Shown here: positions 33,191 to 45,790 of the stretch, in pieces
How the letters are laid out: the number at the start of each line of letters is the position of its first letter
Position numbering within the stretch: position 1 is the first letter of the stretch
Origin: Trichobilharzia szidati
Taxonomy: Eukaryota > Platyhelminthes > Trematoda > Strigeidida > Schistosomatidae
Assembly: GCA_944472155.2 (NCBI GenBank)
Contig: OX235271.1
Span: forward strand, 118,983,329 to 119,047,328
Direction: 5' to 3'
DNA length: 64,000 nt
Notes under the pieces: model-generated
The model's database searches: none
What the model was told of the DNA's origin: nothing
The model's input: only the letters and a program-made list of their open reading frames with translations
Program-made: the position numbers and the translations under genes

Positions 33191-36100
33191 TACTATCTAA
33201 TATTCATATTTTTATGGCATCAGTTAAATAGAGATGATTTAATATAAGTATAAAACTTGGGCACTGTGGTAGAGTATAACTCCATTATCCATAATGGGGA
33301 GATGATTTAAGTCTTTCTACTGCCTCCCTCAATGAACGTAGTTAGTCTTCATTTGTTTGGGTAATTTTGTATTTCCAATTAAGTGATTACATTGGACCAA
33401 CATGTTTAGTCTCTGTTCATATATCCGCCATGATGAAACCTGAAGGCTGATACGATACTTTTGACTGACGGTGACTAACCGTCCACCAAGTTCTCATTTA
33501 TTCATACAGGTTTCTGAATTGGACTTGGATATCTACTTTACTAGCTGTGATATGGCTATTTCAAGTCTTATAGTCAAGGGATTATATTTATCCATCTACC
33601 ACATTAAGGTCAGCATTCAAGAATCTTTAAACATACTAACCAGTGTTCAAGCGAAATCCTAATTCTGAAGATTCTTCTGTTTATTTTGCTTTAGTCCTCC
33701 TTTAAGTTAACTTCTTCTTGTCTTCATTTTGTCGGCGTTTACTTACCTCAAAGTGACTTTGTGGAAATCGATCTAATACGTTTGATCAATGAAGGACGAT
33801 ATTCAGCAGAATGATTTCGAGTTTTTAGGACTAACAATGTACTACATGAGCCACATTCTAAATGTACACCAAATATTTTCTAGAGTAAGGAATACTTTCA
33901 TAGACTATTTGAAAGAGCAGTAGTTGTTTCGGAATACATTTGACTCATGCAGCATAATTACTTTTCAAAATGATCAGAGTTATAATGGCTGTAGATTTAT
34001 CGAATCGGTTGATAACACGTGAGACAGATAAAAGTGTATAATTATACTTTGGGGTCAAATACATTATCTGAAAGCAATTTGTTCTAAATGACGAAGTACG
34101 TTTTGATATAAAGTAATTTTTATGATCCAAAGACGCACATCTAGTGGACTAATGGTATTAGGCATAACGATAATCCTAAGTTAGAACGTAACAAAATGTA
34201 ATCCAGTTTTATTAAAAAACTGTGCTCAGTGTAGAATAAGCGTTTTCATAACAGATTAAATGAAAATAAATACAAAATATCACCTGATCTTATTTGACTT
34301 TATATTCCTCCACAAGCTTTGTATTCGCAATAACTTCAGAAAGGTACTTGTTCAAAACCAAAGGATTTACACAGGAATATTTCAGTTCACTGGTGAGTAT
34401 CAATAAAGTGTGACAGGTGAGAAACAAAGGCAGATAAAGAAAAATCGGACTGAGCCGCTGAACATTAGTTTCAATTTAACTTAATTAAGACCTAACCACA
34501 TTCATGAGTGTCCAACAGTCGTCATATTCAGGAAATAATCCTATAGGAAACACTTCTGTTGTTCTAAAGACATCAAACATGGCGAAAGGATAAAATATCT
34601 GGGATTTGGAATTGTTTCAGACGCGCAAATTAATATTGCAATAAATATTATTCAGTTTAGATTGTTGTAAGTGGTTTTTTCAATTTATTTAAGTATCTTC
34701 CTTCACCAACAGGTTTTCATGTTAACACTTACATCTACCTTAATTAATATTCATATCTATATTATGTAAATAAATAAGAAGAGTAAAATCACTGTTTTCA
34801 TGACTTACTCATTCCCTTATCGTTTTTAACAGTCGAAATATGAATATCACCAATACTCCTACAAGTCTAAATAGTAGGCACAGTGTATTGCTTCTGTAAT
34901 TATTTTTGGACAATACTAGCTATGCATAATGAACTGCGAAGTGATAGGAATCGGCTTGAAATATTATTCATCTTATGATTCATTGTGTGGTCGGATGGCC
35001 GTAAAATTTCATCATCTTTTTCTTATCTTGGTCTTGGTCAAGTCGCCAGTCAATCAGAACAATCTGTTTCCACTACCCTGGGCCGATTTTAATGTGGTCA
35101 GGAAAAATATAAATGTGACGTGTTTTCCCCTAATAAAATCGTATCCTAACAGTAACAGACCAGTTATTGTCTTTTGATATTTACGTGGCTCAGTGAAGCG
35201 GAAGGTACCACGGACAAATAGGCGTATTTAGCTTACCAGCTGAGTTGTCCATTGTGCTAGTATTATAAGTCGCATACACTAGTCCACTCTGTCATATCAA
35301 CTGTCGACGCGATCATATCAATTGACGACAGGTATATAACCAATCCGAGACGAGTACATTGCAAATGGAGACATAGGTCAGAACAAAGACAGCCAAATGT
35401 GTATAATTGTTCTTCTTAAAACATAATGCACTGGTCAAGTACACGTCATATTCAGCTTCTTCTATGAGCTGAATGACTAACTTTTGTTATATCCACTAGG
35501 AATTGATCCGCGAATAAAAGTAGTTTAATAACTTTGTTTTACAAATGAATTAGTTTCTGTTAGGTTCGAATGGTTCATAAGAAGTTACATGTATAAACAT
35601 GAGTAATCTAATTACATATTTCCTAAATCACAAGATTAGGTGTTACTTTAGCGCCGGCAGTTATTTGGCTGAAAGTGGCGGTAGTTTCGACATTCCGATT
35701 TACTACAAGTCTTTTACTCCATGAACAGTTTTCATCTCTTTGTCAAATGTGCTTATTTTCGGATACAGAAAGTGACTCTAGGGTATGAAATAATCATTAA
35801 AATGTCCAACTCTAAACATGAACAACTTCCAATCAACAAAATAAAGAAGTTAACTAATAATATAAACTTATCTTTACATGTGTGATTTCTGTAGCCAGGT
35901 AGCTTTACTACTTGTTATTTACCTCTCATATTGCGGTTTCAGATCACTTAATATTTCAAAAGATTGTATGTGAAATGTTAACTAAAACCATTCCGAATAG
36001 CAAGAATATCGTACGTATTAAAACTTGTCTTGAAGTTGGTATCTGAGCAACATCAGGTAGTTTAAAATTAGGTCAGCTAAATATATCAACGTAGTGTGGA

Positions 36101-36923
36101 TGATGCACCTCATCTGTCTACTGCTTCAGTTGACAACAGTGTTATAAAATATGTAACCACTAAGTGGATCGAAGAACCCTTCTTCATACTGAATGCAAAA
36201 CACATATATGTCGCAACTTGAACAAAACAGAAATGTTCGTTTTACTTCAAAATATAACTGTCCATTGCGTGAACAGCTTACTTATGAATGTTAGTCGAGC
36301 TCATAGTAATATTAGGCAATTTACCAGTTATTTATTATCAACCTCTCCACCTATTCTCTTTATTACACAACTCTTCGTTGCATCCAAACATTTACTACTT
36401 TTTGGGTTGGTTTAATCTAAACCAGAACCTTCTGTATATAAGTTATATAGGTGTTATTTCTGAAAACTGTTTATTAATTTCGTATATTACTGTCAACTGA
36501 CACCATGGAACCTTAACAAATATGCTAAAATTTCTCAGTAAATATGCTTAATTATTTCTTTAGTTTGTACGTAGTTGTAAGGAAACACACGAAACAAGTG
36601 GTGACGTCATATTATGCTGAATAAACCGTTAAATCAATTATGACGTAGTAAGATGCCTGCTCCACTGCACAACTTACGGCTGAGTGCCCTAAAACAGTCG
36701 TTCGAGAGATCGGTAGTATTGATGTAAAAGTATTTTATGAATAGTAGAGAACTAAAATATATTTAGACTTAAATTGTAAATTAATTGAAGTCGAAGACAA
36801 AATAATGTGCCACAAATCTTAATATAAAGCTAAAATAACATCAAAATAAGTGAAATATATTTGAAGAAACATAAAGTTTACTAAACTGTCCACTCCTCTT
36901 TTGTGTAGAAATCGGTCAGCTGT
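33191..36923. other. Unassigned 3.7-kb stretch
   Basis: AT-rich; frames are short and overlap on both strands. No RT, endonuclease, tRNA or recognisable exon found. Host intron or intergenic sequence is plausible. Confidence 0.4.
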
Positions 36924-36997
36924 TCAGGACCGTGGGCACTGACATCGTTCTTCCGGGCGCACATCCTTCATGACTTGATCAATATGTTTTCCACAAC
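36924..36997 (-). CDS. Probable last exon of a small cysteine-rich conserved protein
   Basis: Minus strand: acceptor ATTTTGCAG ends at 36998, then a frame reading CGKHIDQVMKDVRPEERC and QCPRS to TGA (36926-36924). The CGxH...VP/RPEERCxC pattern resembles a widespread family of tiny proteins with a CGxHV...RCxC end, as I remember it; no name is assigned. The upstream exon, expected to carry further cysteines, was not found. Confidence 0.45.
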
Positions 36998-38527
36998 CTG
37001 CAAAATTATGTCATATAGACTCATGCCTTATATAAACATTTTAAATAAAGCGTTGTTACAAGAGTTCTAGTAACTTTTTTGAAGCATTTTTAAATATTAG
37101 CCCGTTGAAATAGGGAATAAAACTCCATATGCTTTTCACTAAACTTTTATCAAATTTGATCTGCATATAATTTGCCTCTATGTGGCAGTATATATATATA
37201 CATATATCCTCAAAATGTCAACTGTTTAATGGACTTTTCTAGTCATTGTACTCATAACTCAGCTGTTACTTATCGCCACTTACCTGTGTAGTATAATACT
37301 AGCTACTTGTGGGTTTTAAAATGATTAAATTAAAATTTAGCATATTTTGACACGTTTATTTATAAGCGCTTTAGAAAAGATAAGTCGTCACAGAATTTTA
37401 ATAAGCTGGCATAAATCCGTTTTAAGTTTACCAGCAACAGACGCATAATGATGAATTTGTACTATCTATTTTTGTAGCTTATTGAATAGTAAACTCGGTG
37501 TGTCTTATTAAATTAGTCCCTAAACAGAAAATTACGAACAATCACCTTGTATGGAGCTTTATTATGTTTTATTTTACTAAAATGAAGTTTAGTCAAATAA
37601 AAATACTTGAAGGCAAGAATGTCTCAGTTGCTGTGATTTTCTTTTAAGTTTAAAATCTAACTGAGCGAACAAAGTGTAGAACCAAATTAACTGAAATGAT
37701 CTACACAGTTTGATGCAGTATTCAGTCGTTAAAAAGGGAGTCGGATTGTTGCCATCACATTGACTTGAAGAGGATATCATCCACCTTGAGAAATGGCGCT
37801 TATCAGTATATGCTGTTTACTTGAAAAATTCAGGAATTTTTTGCATATTTGACTTGATAATGAAATTAATGTTTGATATTTATTCAGAAACTCGAGAAAC
37901 ACTAAAATACGTATTTTCGAGCAAACAAATGACCACATAGTTTTGTGATTACAATAGCCAGCATGAGTTCAAATAACAAGTCGCCAAGTATCTATGTGGC
38001 AACCTATCATACGAAATTAGTTATCTGTAATAAACTTACTGAGTATCTTCACACAAGACAAACTAACCATACACCTAAATTAACGTCGAGTATGAGGATA
38101 ACCTGAACCGTTAAGTGATTCCACACAAGTGAGAAGTGTTACTTTATATGCAGTTGCAACGAACTGTACAGTTGAGGAACTGGAAGTCATGGGACAATAT
38201 ATAATGAATAAACATTAGATTACCGATGACTGTGCTGCATGTCCTATGAGGAAATGAAAAACGGTTAAGAAGAACATGTATTCAACAAAACACAAACAAA
38301 ACCTTCTTTTTGCTTTGACTCTACTAACTAAAACACAATGTGGCAAGAGTAAGGATTTAGAAGTCATTGGATTCTCAATTGTAATGAGGAACAGGGGCTC
38401 AGACTGCAAACCACTATTGAGAAACTGTTGGCTCCCGAACATTTCTAATCACTATTAGTCAGTTAAGTTTTGTCCCTTAGTCTGTATTTATGCTATCCAG
38501 ATATCCTCATATATAAGCGACAAATTG

Positions 38528-38528
<1 letters not shown>
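36998..38528. other. Unassigned, possibly intronic
   Basis: A strong donor-like CAG/GTAAGT lies on the minus strand near 37290, but no coding exon is evident before it. Confidence 0.35.

Positions 38529-38580
<52 letters not shown>
38529..38580. repeat. TA dinucleotide microsatellite
   Basis: 26 uninterrupted TA units. Confidence 0.98.
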
Positions 38581-38583
<3 letters not shown>

Positions 38584-40434
38584 TTTACTCCATACTCCAA
38601 GCCGGTGCAGGCAGTACTGAATCACACGAGTAGCTGTCACCTGGTAACAATGTCAACTAGTGCAATAGGTGAACCAACTAGTATCGATCCGACTTGGTTT
38701 GGCTAAAAAATAATCCGTGTATATCAAGTTAAATATGCAGTACCAACAGTTACAACATGACTTGAGGTCTCAAACTAAGATAATTTAGGTCGGTAACTAA
38801 AATTTTCTGGGGCTGTTATCCCATGCGGCTATGAGTGCACACTGCTGGGTTAATATACGACAGATAAAAGTGTCCCATGCCACTCGGGTTTTGAAGGTTT
38901 TCAAAATGATACCTTTTCCTGAGGAAATATACACTGCAAATTGTTTAACAATATCTTTGCTATATCTCATTCGATAAGACTGTGTTTCCCGAAAATGTGG
39001 AGACTCTAATTCAAAATGATTTATTTTAGGGGATGAAAATACCCTATTTATTACAGATACACGCCAAATGATATAGGAATTGTGATCACTTACAGCCTTA
39101 TGACACCAGTACATTGTAAGCTAACTGAAATTGTAGTTACCTTAAGCTTAGCTTCACTTCAGCACAGCTTTCCGAATTTTGAGATCAATTCTTAGACTTA
39201 CACAAGTTTTGGTAAGGATATACTTGAGAAAATTCATCCAAGTCACATGGAGCGAAATCCCAGACGCATGCAGTCCTCAGGTTCTCGAGAGGGGCAAACA
39301 TGCTGCAATCCCAATGGATCCTTGGCATCAAACCTCTTGCTACGATTGAATTTTAAGTAGTGCAACAACCTTAGTTAGGTGAATTCTATCACAAATAACA
39401 ACGTAAATGTTGAGATTTTCGATCACATACTCCCAAGGAGATAAATATTCAACAAATGGTACAAAAGCTTTGAAGTCATAACCTTAGCTTACAATAATGC
39501 GGCAACGATGCTGCGCAATACTTTTAAAAGCTGGACTGAATACGTTAAATATTCACTATGTGTTCACGATAGACCAATTCTGTATCAAAATAATGAGGAT
39601 AATGAAGAAAATTAGCGCTATTGTACATGTTATCATGTAACTCAACACAGTTTTTCTTACCATTCCAAGTATACTTCCCACATTTCGGACAAGTGACTTT
39701 GAAGCACATTCTCCTAGTTACGTAGTGACCAGGCTACGGTGAGATAGAGGATAGCGGCACAAATGGCTTAGGGAGAGGCTGAGCACTTGAAGGTCACTTA
39801 TGCACACTATGATTGGTAGATTTTCCTTTGCATAAACGTTGCGGCAAATACGTGTTGTACGTTACTGAGGCGGGCTATGAAATAACAATAATAACAGCGG
39901 ATAGACATTATATTTCTTAACTTAAGGGAACGCACAAGTGACCTTGAGCAACCAATCAGGTGCCTTTTTCCTGCAATGGGTTTTGGGGATGTATGACACC
40001 AGCCTCCAGAAAGGACACATTGAGGCGACCCTTAAGCGCAGGGCATGTGTATTATTGCCTACTATCTGGCGCTTAGTGCTGCCTCGGACGACTATTGTCG
40101 TTTTTTGAGCCTTCTGATTGGTCCTTGACAAGGTGATTTGTGCGTTCGTAGGTCGTTTCGTTTTGGGTTCCTATTCTTTAGAGTTGCCAGGAATTGTTCA
40201 CCAGAGGTAAGGTGAATTTACGTGATATGTATCCATCTTCAGACATTTCTCAATACGGCCGAAGGCATTCGAAGGAACACAATCTCAATCTCTGCTTGAA
40301 AAGTTCACATCCAGTTTCTCCGAACGGATCTGGTGGTGACGAAAAATGCTAAGACTGGTCGAACACTACTACTAACGGGGACAAACTGCTACAGATTTTG
40401 CGGATAGAGTATTTGGTGTACTTTTCGATGACTA
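38581..40434. other. Unassigned sequence
   Basis: No recognisable coding motif. The end (about 40200-40434) may be the upstream part of the LINE that follows. Confidence 0.4.
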
Positions 40435-41427
40435 GACCAATGCCTATGTGAGTGGTTTAAGGATTACCTAATGGATAGAAGGCAGAAAGTTAGAGTGAAC
40501 GGTGTACTATCAGGGTGGAAAGCAGTATCCAGTGAAGTGCCTCGGGGAACTGTATTAGGTCCCTTGCTATTCCTATCATACGTTAATGAGCTAACGGGGA
40601 TTCTTTCTTCATCTTCATTGTCATTTGCAGACGACATTAAGATATGGAAAACTGTGAACAATAACGAGGATAGGTCGGCCCTACAAACTGATCTAGATAA
40701 ATTAGTTGAGTTGTCGAACCTGTGGAGTTTGGAAATGAATTCTAGGAAAAGCGCGGTAATGCACCAAGGTCAGAAGTCTTATAAGTCGTACTCCCTAGGG
40801 GACACAGAACTACCTGATGTTAACGAACAGAAGGACCTAGGAATCATTGTCAGCAATGATTTGAAAACAACTGCAAATTGCAATGCGGCTGCAGCTAAGG
40901 CTCTTCGAATGCTATGGGCACTTCGAAGGGCTTTCAAACGATTAGACGAGGGCATGTTTCAAATACTCTACGCAACATATGTCAAGCCTCATTTAGAAAA
41001 CTGCATGCAAGCGGCGAGTCCATGCTTCAAAACGGAGGCACATATCCTGGAAAGAGTACAGAGAGTAAGAACGAAATTAGTTAGTGGTATCTCACACCTT
41101 CCTTATGATAAGAGGATGGAGCATTTAAATCCTTTTCCGTTATCATACCGAAGGAAGAGAAGCGACTTAATTTTAGCATACCGTATACTTAAGGGTAGTT
41201 TAGGAACTGACCTTTCTTAACTTTTCTCCCTTTCTAGGATACATTTACGGGGTCACTGCAAAAAGGTGCTCAAACCGAGGACAATTAAAATATGTGCAGA
41301 ATTTAGATTCTATCACAGAGTGGTTGACGACTGGAACTCCCTACCTGATTCAGTAGTATCAGCTCCATCGGTGAACGCTTTCAAAGAGAAGTTGTATCTC
41401 TGCAGAGATATATTTTGCAAGGATTAA
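40435..41427 (+). pseudogene. CR1-type LINE RT, 5'-truncated
   Basis: Starts at DQCLCEWFKDYLMDRRQ, then motif B SEVPRGTVLGPLLFLSYVNEL (about 40534-40600), motif C SFADDIKIW (about 40620-40650), and the C-terminal region ending DDWNSLPDSVVSAPSVNAFKEKL. A stop at 41218-41220 interrupts the frame; the tail resumes to TAA at 41425-41427. Upstream RT palm and endonuclease are missing. RT copies RNA at a nicked target; this copy is dead. Confidence 0.85.
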
Positions 41428-42040
41428 CACAGGCCACAAGAGCCTTCTATCCTTATCATCTGAATCTGACTGTGATGCAGCTATAAAAATCTCTACAGCT
41501 GTGATTTTTTCACTGGATTGTTATTCACTCTTTTTAATTTAGATATGTACTCTTTCATTCTGAGTTATTTTTAACTTGATTGATTATTGTTTCCTTGCAA
41601 ATATATGCATTTATGTCGATTAACTTTGTCTCTTTTATTTATCATTTTGAGGACATTGCAGAGTTAACGAAAATGATAGGCAACGTGTTAATACTTATGT
41701 GAAATGCGTCAGTCTTAAACTGTTATTATTTCCTCAATACGTCATTAAGCCTTGCATAAAGTGTTTCAGTTACGTTGGATCTGGTTGCGTATAATATTAG
41801 TATTCACGATTGTTAAGAAAGTAGCCACCAAACATGTGTTCGTACTGTGATAACGAAACATAACCTAGTAAACGTAGGTTCTATACGTACACGACTTGTA
41901 TTGGTAGTCTAGAGACTTCAAGTAGACTATGCAACGTATATCTCATTCATCACAAATATTCTGCTATTCTTATGTTCCGTTTAACACCACTATCTCAAGG
42001 GAGATCGTTAGGTAATAAAGAGATAAATATATTACTCTTA
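41428..42040. other. LINE 3' flank and unassigned sequence
   Basis: Follows the LINE stop without a recognisable tail repeat. Confidence 0.4.
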
Positions 42041-42654
42041 TAAAATTATATTTGTAAAATCTCAGCGAAATTGAAATGATTAATTCCAACGTTTTGTTCG
42101 GCAATCTGGTCCGAACTTCAGGGAAATTAATCGAATTAAAATAAGCAGGTTTATATATAAAAGGAACAACTCATATTTTTAAAATTTTGTCTAACCATGA
42201 GTCGTGCAACAGTCATCAACATGTATAATAAATAAATAAATAAAATAGTATGTTTATATATAAAAGTACATCTCTTTTAAATTGTTTGTCCAGTCATGTG
42301 AATCAGTAAACAGCTATCAATAGGTATAGTGAACAAAACAAAACAAAATTTTAATATGAACTGTGATCAAAATTTGACCTCAGACTTTCAAAATTAGTCT
42401 ACTTTTGTTAAAATATATGTGTATATGTGTTATGCAGTATTAATGGTGTGTGTGTATGTGTGTGGTGAACAGTCATAAAACATTTGTTATTCTCATGTGA
42501 GCTGTGATCAAGATTTGACCGGATAGTTACAAAATAATTGAGATGTTTTTTAACAAGTATAATATAATTTTATAGATTTGTTATTCTCTCCATAAAAAGA
42601 CGTAGACAATCGGGAATTTGATCAAGTGTGACTAGTTGTTGAAACATATCCAAT
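42041..42654 (-). mobile_element. 3' terminal region of the near-complete PLE
   Basis: Downstream of the PLE on the minus strand. 42041-42310 recurs inverted at 28855-29090. Contains the stem gttcgg/ccgaac (42090-42125) of the ctgaag hairpin and a diverged GT-rich run (42420-42475). Confidence 0.65.
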
Positions 42655-44912
42655 TTATTTATTAGTCAGGATTTGCCATGCATCAGCTAAGATCACACCT
42701 TCACGTCTGTTCAAACTGTTGGGATTCACCCATATATGTAGGGCTTCTGCAGTCAGTCTTTCTTTATATGAACCAAAACCTTTCTGTAAAACCTTAGTCT
42801 TATCAAAGTCGATTTTGTGTCCCGTTTCTATCGAGTGCAGTGCAATCGCTGAGTTGTTTTCTAGCTTCTTCAAGTCTGCAGAGGTCTTTGGAACCACCTT
42901 TAGACATTGTTTATGCTCTTTCACCCTTACATTTACCTGTCTGGAAGTTTCTCCTACATATACGGCGTTACAATCCCCATAACTGATCTGGTATACACAA
43001 TTTTGCTGGTTTTCTTGTTCTATTTTATCCTTAACCTTAACCAGTAATGAGCGTAAGGTGTTTGATGCACGAAAATACACTCGTATATTATGGTCGTTAA
43101 GGATTCGCTTTATTTCGTCGGAAGTTTCCTTGCGGTAAGGAATCGCCGCTGTACTAACCCAATTCTTAGCAACAGGTTTTGATTCATCCTTATCTTCATA
43201 TTTTAAATATCTATTTATGAACGATTTTGGATAATTATTTGATTCAAGAGTGGATTGAACCAATTTTAATTCCTTGCTAATATCTTCCTCATCAGTAACT
43301 AGACGTTTGGCTCTGTTGATCAGATTCTTGGCCACAGTTACTTTGGTGGTAAATGGATGAGCTGAATGGTAATCTAGGTATCTATCCGAATTTGTCGGCT
43401 TTCTAAAAATGTTTATTTTAAATTTTCCATCTAATTTTCTTTGTACTAAACAGTCCAGGAACGCCAACTCATTCTCATCGGATTCAACCTCTTTGGAGAA
43501 CTTAATAGTTTCTGATATATTGTTTATTAAGTGAAACAGTTCATTTAAAAAACTACGTTTGATTATGATGAAGGTATCATCGACGTATCTTAACCACATC
43601 TTTGGGGGACTAGGGCATCTCATAATTGCATTTGTTTCTAATGAGTGCATAAATAGATTGGCGACTAGCGGAGATACTGGTGACCCCATAGCAATGCCTC
43701 CTGTTTGACGGTAAAGAACCCCTTTAAACGTAAATAACGTGGATCGAAGACACAATTCTAATACCTTCATAATTTCGTCGGGGTTTAAAGGACGACGACC
43801 ACTGAGTTCGTCGTCAGCAATAAGTAAATTATGAATAATACTTACAGAATCATTAACGGGAACATTCGTGAATAATGAATAAACATCGAAACTTGCCATT
43901 ATTTCATCTTCTTCAATATTAGTCAAGTTTATTCTCCTCTTAAATTCATACGAATTCTTCACTCCATGCTCCACTTTCATTTCATATGGACTAAGAATTC
44001 GATAAATGTATTTAGAAAGTTTGTATGTTGGAGAATTGGTGAAATCCACTACAGGACGTAATGGAACATTTGATTTGTGTATTTTTGGTAAACCATAAAA
44101 TCTACAGGGGCTGCAACTTTTCGGAGCCAGAGTAAACCAAAGTGATACACCGAGCTTCTCTTTTATTGACTGCAACATTTTGCTTGTTTCAGCCTTCAGT
44201 TTATTTAAAGTTGCTCTTGATTTATTCGCGTTGAATTTTTCATAAGGTCCGTCACTAAAATGATCAATGGCCTTCTCTTCGTAATCTGTAGTATTCATGA
44301 CAATCGTGATATTGCCTTTATCTGCTCTTGTAATTATAATCGATCTATCTTGCTGTAGTTATTTTAATGCCAGTTGCTCGCTTTTACTTATATTCGGAGC
44401 ATTTGGCTTCTGGTTCAGTAGAACTGCTGCAATTTTGTGTCTTATGACGTTTGCCTCTTCAGCTGTCACTGAATTTAACGACAGTTCAATTGCTGGAACT
44501 ACGTCAAGGCTGATAAACGCCTTTTGTTTAAGTTGAAATTAAGTCCCTTTTTAAGGAGGGATAGTTCATAATCTGATAAGTTTCTGTCAGAGAGATTGAC
44601 CACCACTTTGTTCGTATCCAGAGAGTTATGACTAGACAGAATGTCAAATTGATGGTGTTTAGGATTAATATTCAGTTGCAGTAACCTGTCGAACTTTTTG
44701 ATTTGTCTTCTTTTTGAAGATTGAAGATAAAATTCTTCTTTAAACTTAAATATGTTGTCAATGAGAGTCTACATGTCTGATGTGATCAATACAGATAAAA
44801 TTTCATCTAAATTGGACATTCGTATACAAAATAATTCCATGTTTTTGGTTGCTCTGTGAACGCGTTCTCGTACTCTTCTTGTGTTATCAACAGTTTTACT
44901 TATAAGTCAGAC
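42655..44912 (-). pseudogene. Near-complete Penelope-like element polyprotein (RT + GIY-YIG)
   Basis: The least damaged element in the window, about 750 codons. The last 547 codons (42655-44298 with an internal ATG) are open: FYGLPKIHK at residues 67-75, motif A SFDVYSLFTNVP at 136-147, motif B GIAMGSPVSPLVANLF at 201-216, motif C YVDD at 238-241, thumb NLINRAKRLV at 325-334, endonuclease VYQ...AVYVGETSRQ at 435-454, EHK at 461-463, TGH at 492-494. Upstream the frame continues through VVNLSDRNLSDYELSLLKKG but has three lesions: a TAG near 44770, a frameshift near 44540 and a TAA near 44365. A Cys expected before GDC (present in the copy at 26400) is Tyr here. RT plus GIY-YIG nuclease mobilise PLEs in the nucleus. 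Confidence 0.93.
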
Positions 44913-45079
44913 TATGCCAATGAAAAGAAATGACGTGATGTCTGCAAATTGAATAATCAAAATTTATGGAACTAGCAATCAAACAGGTGGATAATTAATA
45001 CAGATTAGTGAATGAATTAATGAGAAAAGTTTTCAAAAGATCAAATCAAGGGTGACCATGTTGCAGTCAAGGACGTGAT

Positions 45080-45790
45080 TCGCTGGGAACCCATTGATAT
45101 ACTTCAGTGTGTCAGTAATAAATTTCTATGTGGTAAAGAGGAATGTCGATGACATGCGAGTTAATTGTATGTGTTATTGAGATGTTTACGCGGAAGATGC
45201 AGTAGTCGCAATCGCTTCTGAAGAGTTTAACGAGCAGCAAAATCTAAGTTCGAATTGTCCGGATCTTCGAAACATTTGTTTTCTCCATAAATCTCCACAT
45301 CATGAGAGTGTAGGTAAGTTCAGCTCTCCAGACAACATCCAGGTCTCCGATGAAAATCAGAAGCATTAGTTTTCCTAGAATGGAGCCCTACAGGATAAAT
45401 GGTGGGTGACCTAAAATGAGGTGAACAGGCGCGATTAATTTTCTCACATAGCTTCCGCTCACCTAAATACTCCTCAGATCACAACCAAGACGGATCACCA
45501 ACAATCTTATGGACTATTTCATGAAAGAGGATGTCATGCTAAACAATATCAATGGCCTTCACAAAATCAATCGTGACAACATGGACAGCCACATGCACAT
45601 CTCAACATAATTTATAGCCTCTCCATGCTGACAGCAGTCTTGCTGATCCTGCCTTGCCATCCCCGTAACTGTGTTGTGTTTTACGGACTGTGTTAATCCT
45701 CTGATAGTGTTTTCCCGTATCGCGGTCAATGAGGCTCCCTGGCTCTCTGACACAAATGGGAGTAATGCTACCCATGCGTGATTCGTCATA
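45080..45790 (-). pseudogene. LINE reverse transcriptase relic
   Basis: On the minus strand: VHVVTIDFVKAIDIV.HDILFHEIV (motif A), GDPSWL...EYLGERKLC.KINRACSPHFRSP (before motif B), then a degraded motif C as HDVEIYGENK. The order and wording fit a CR1/Jockey-type RT. Several stops; no endonuclease seen. Confidence 0.6.

Noticed and set aside
34929..35177. 82-codon frame
   Set aside because: No homology recognised, no splice context, and length expected by chance.
39922..40131. 69-codon minus-strand frame
   Set aside because: No domain or supporting context; likely chance.
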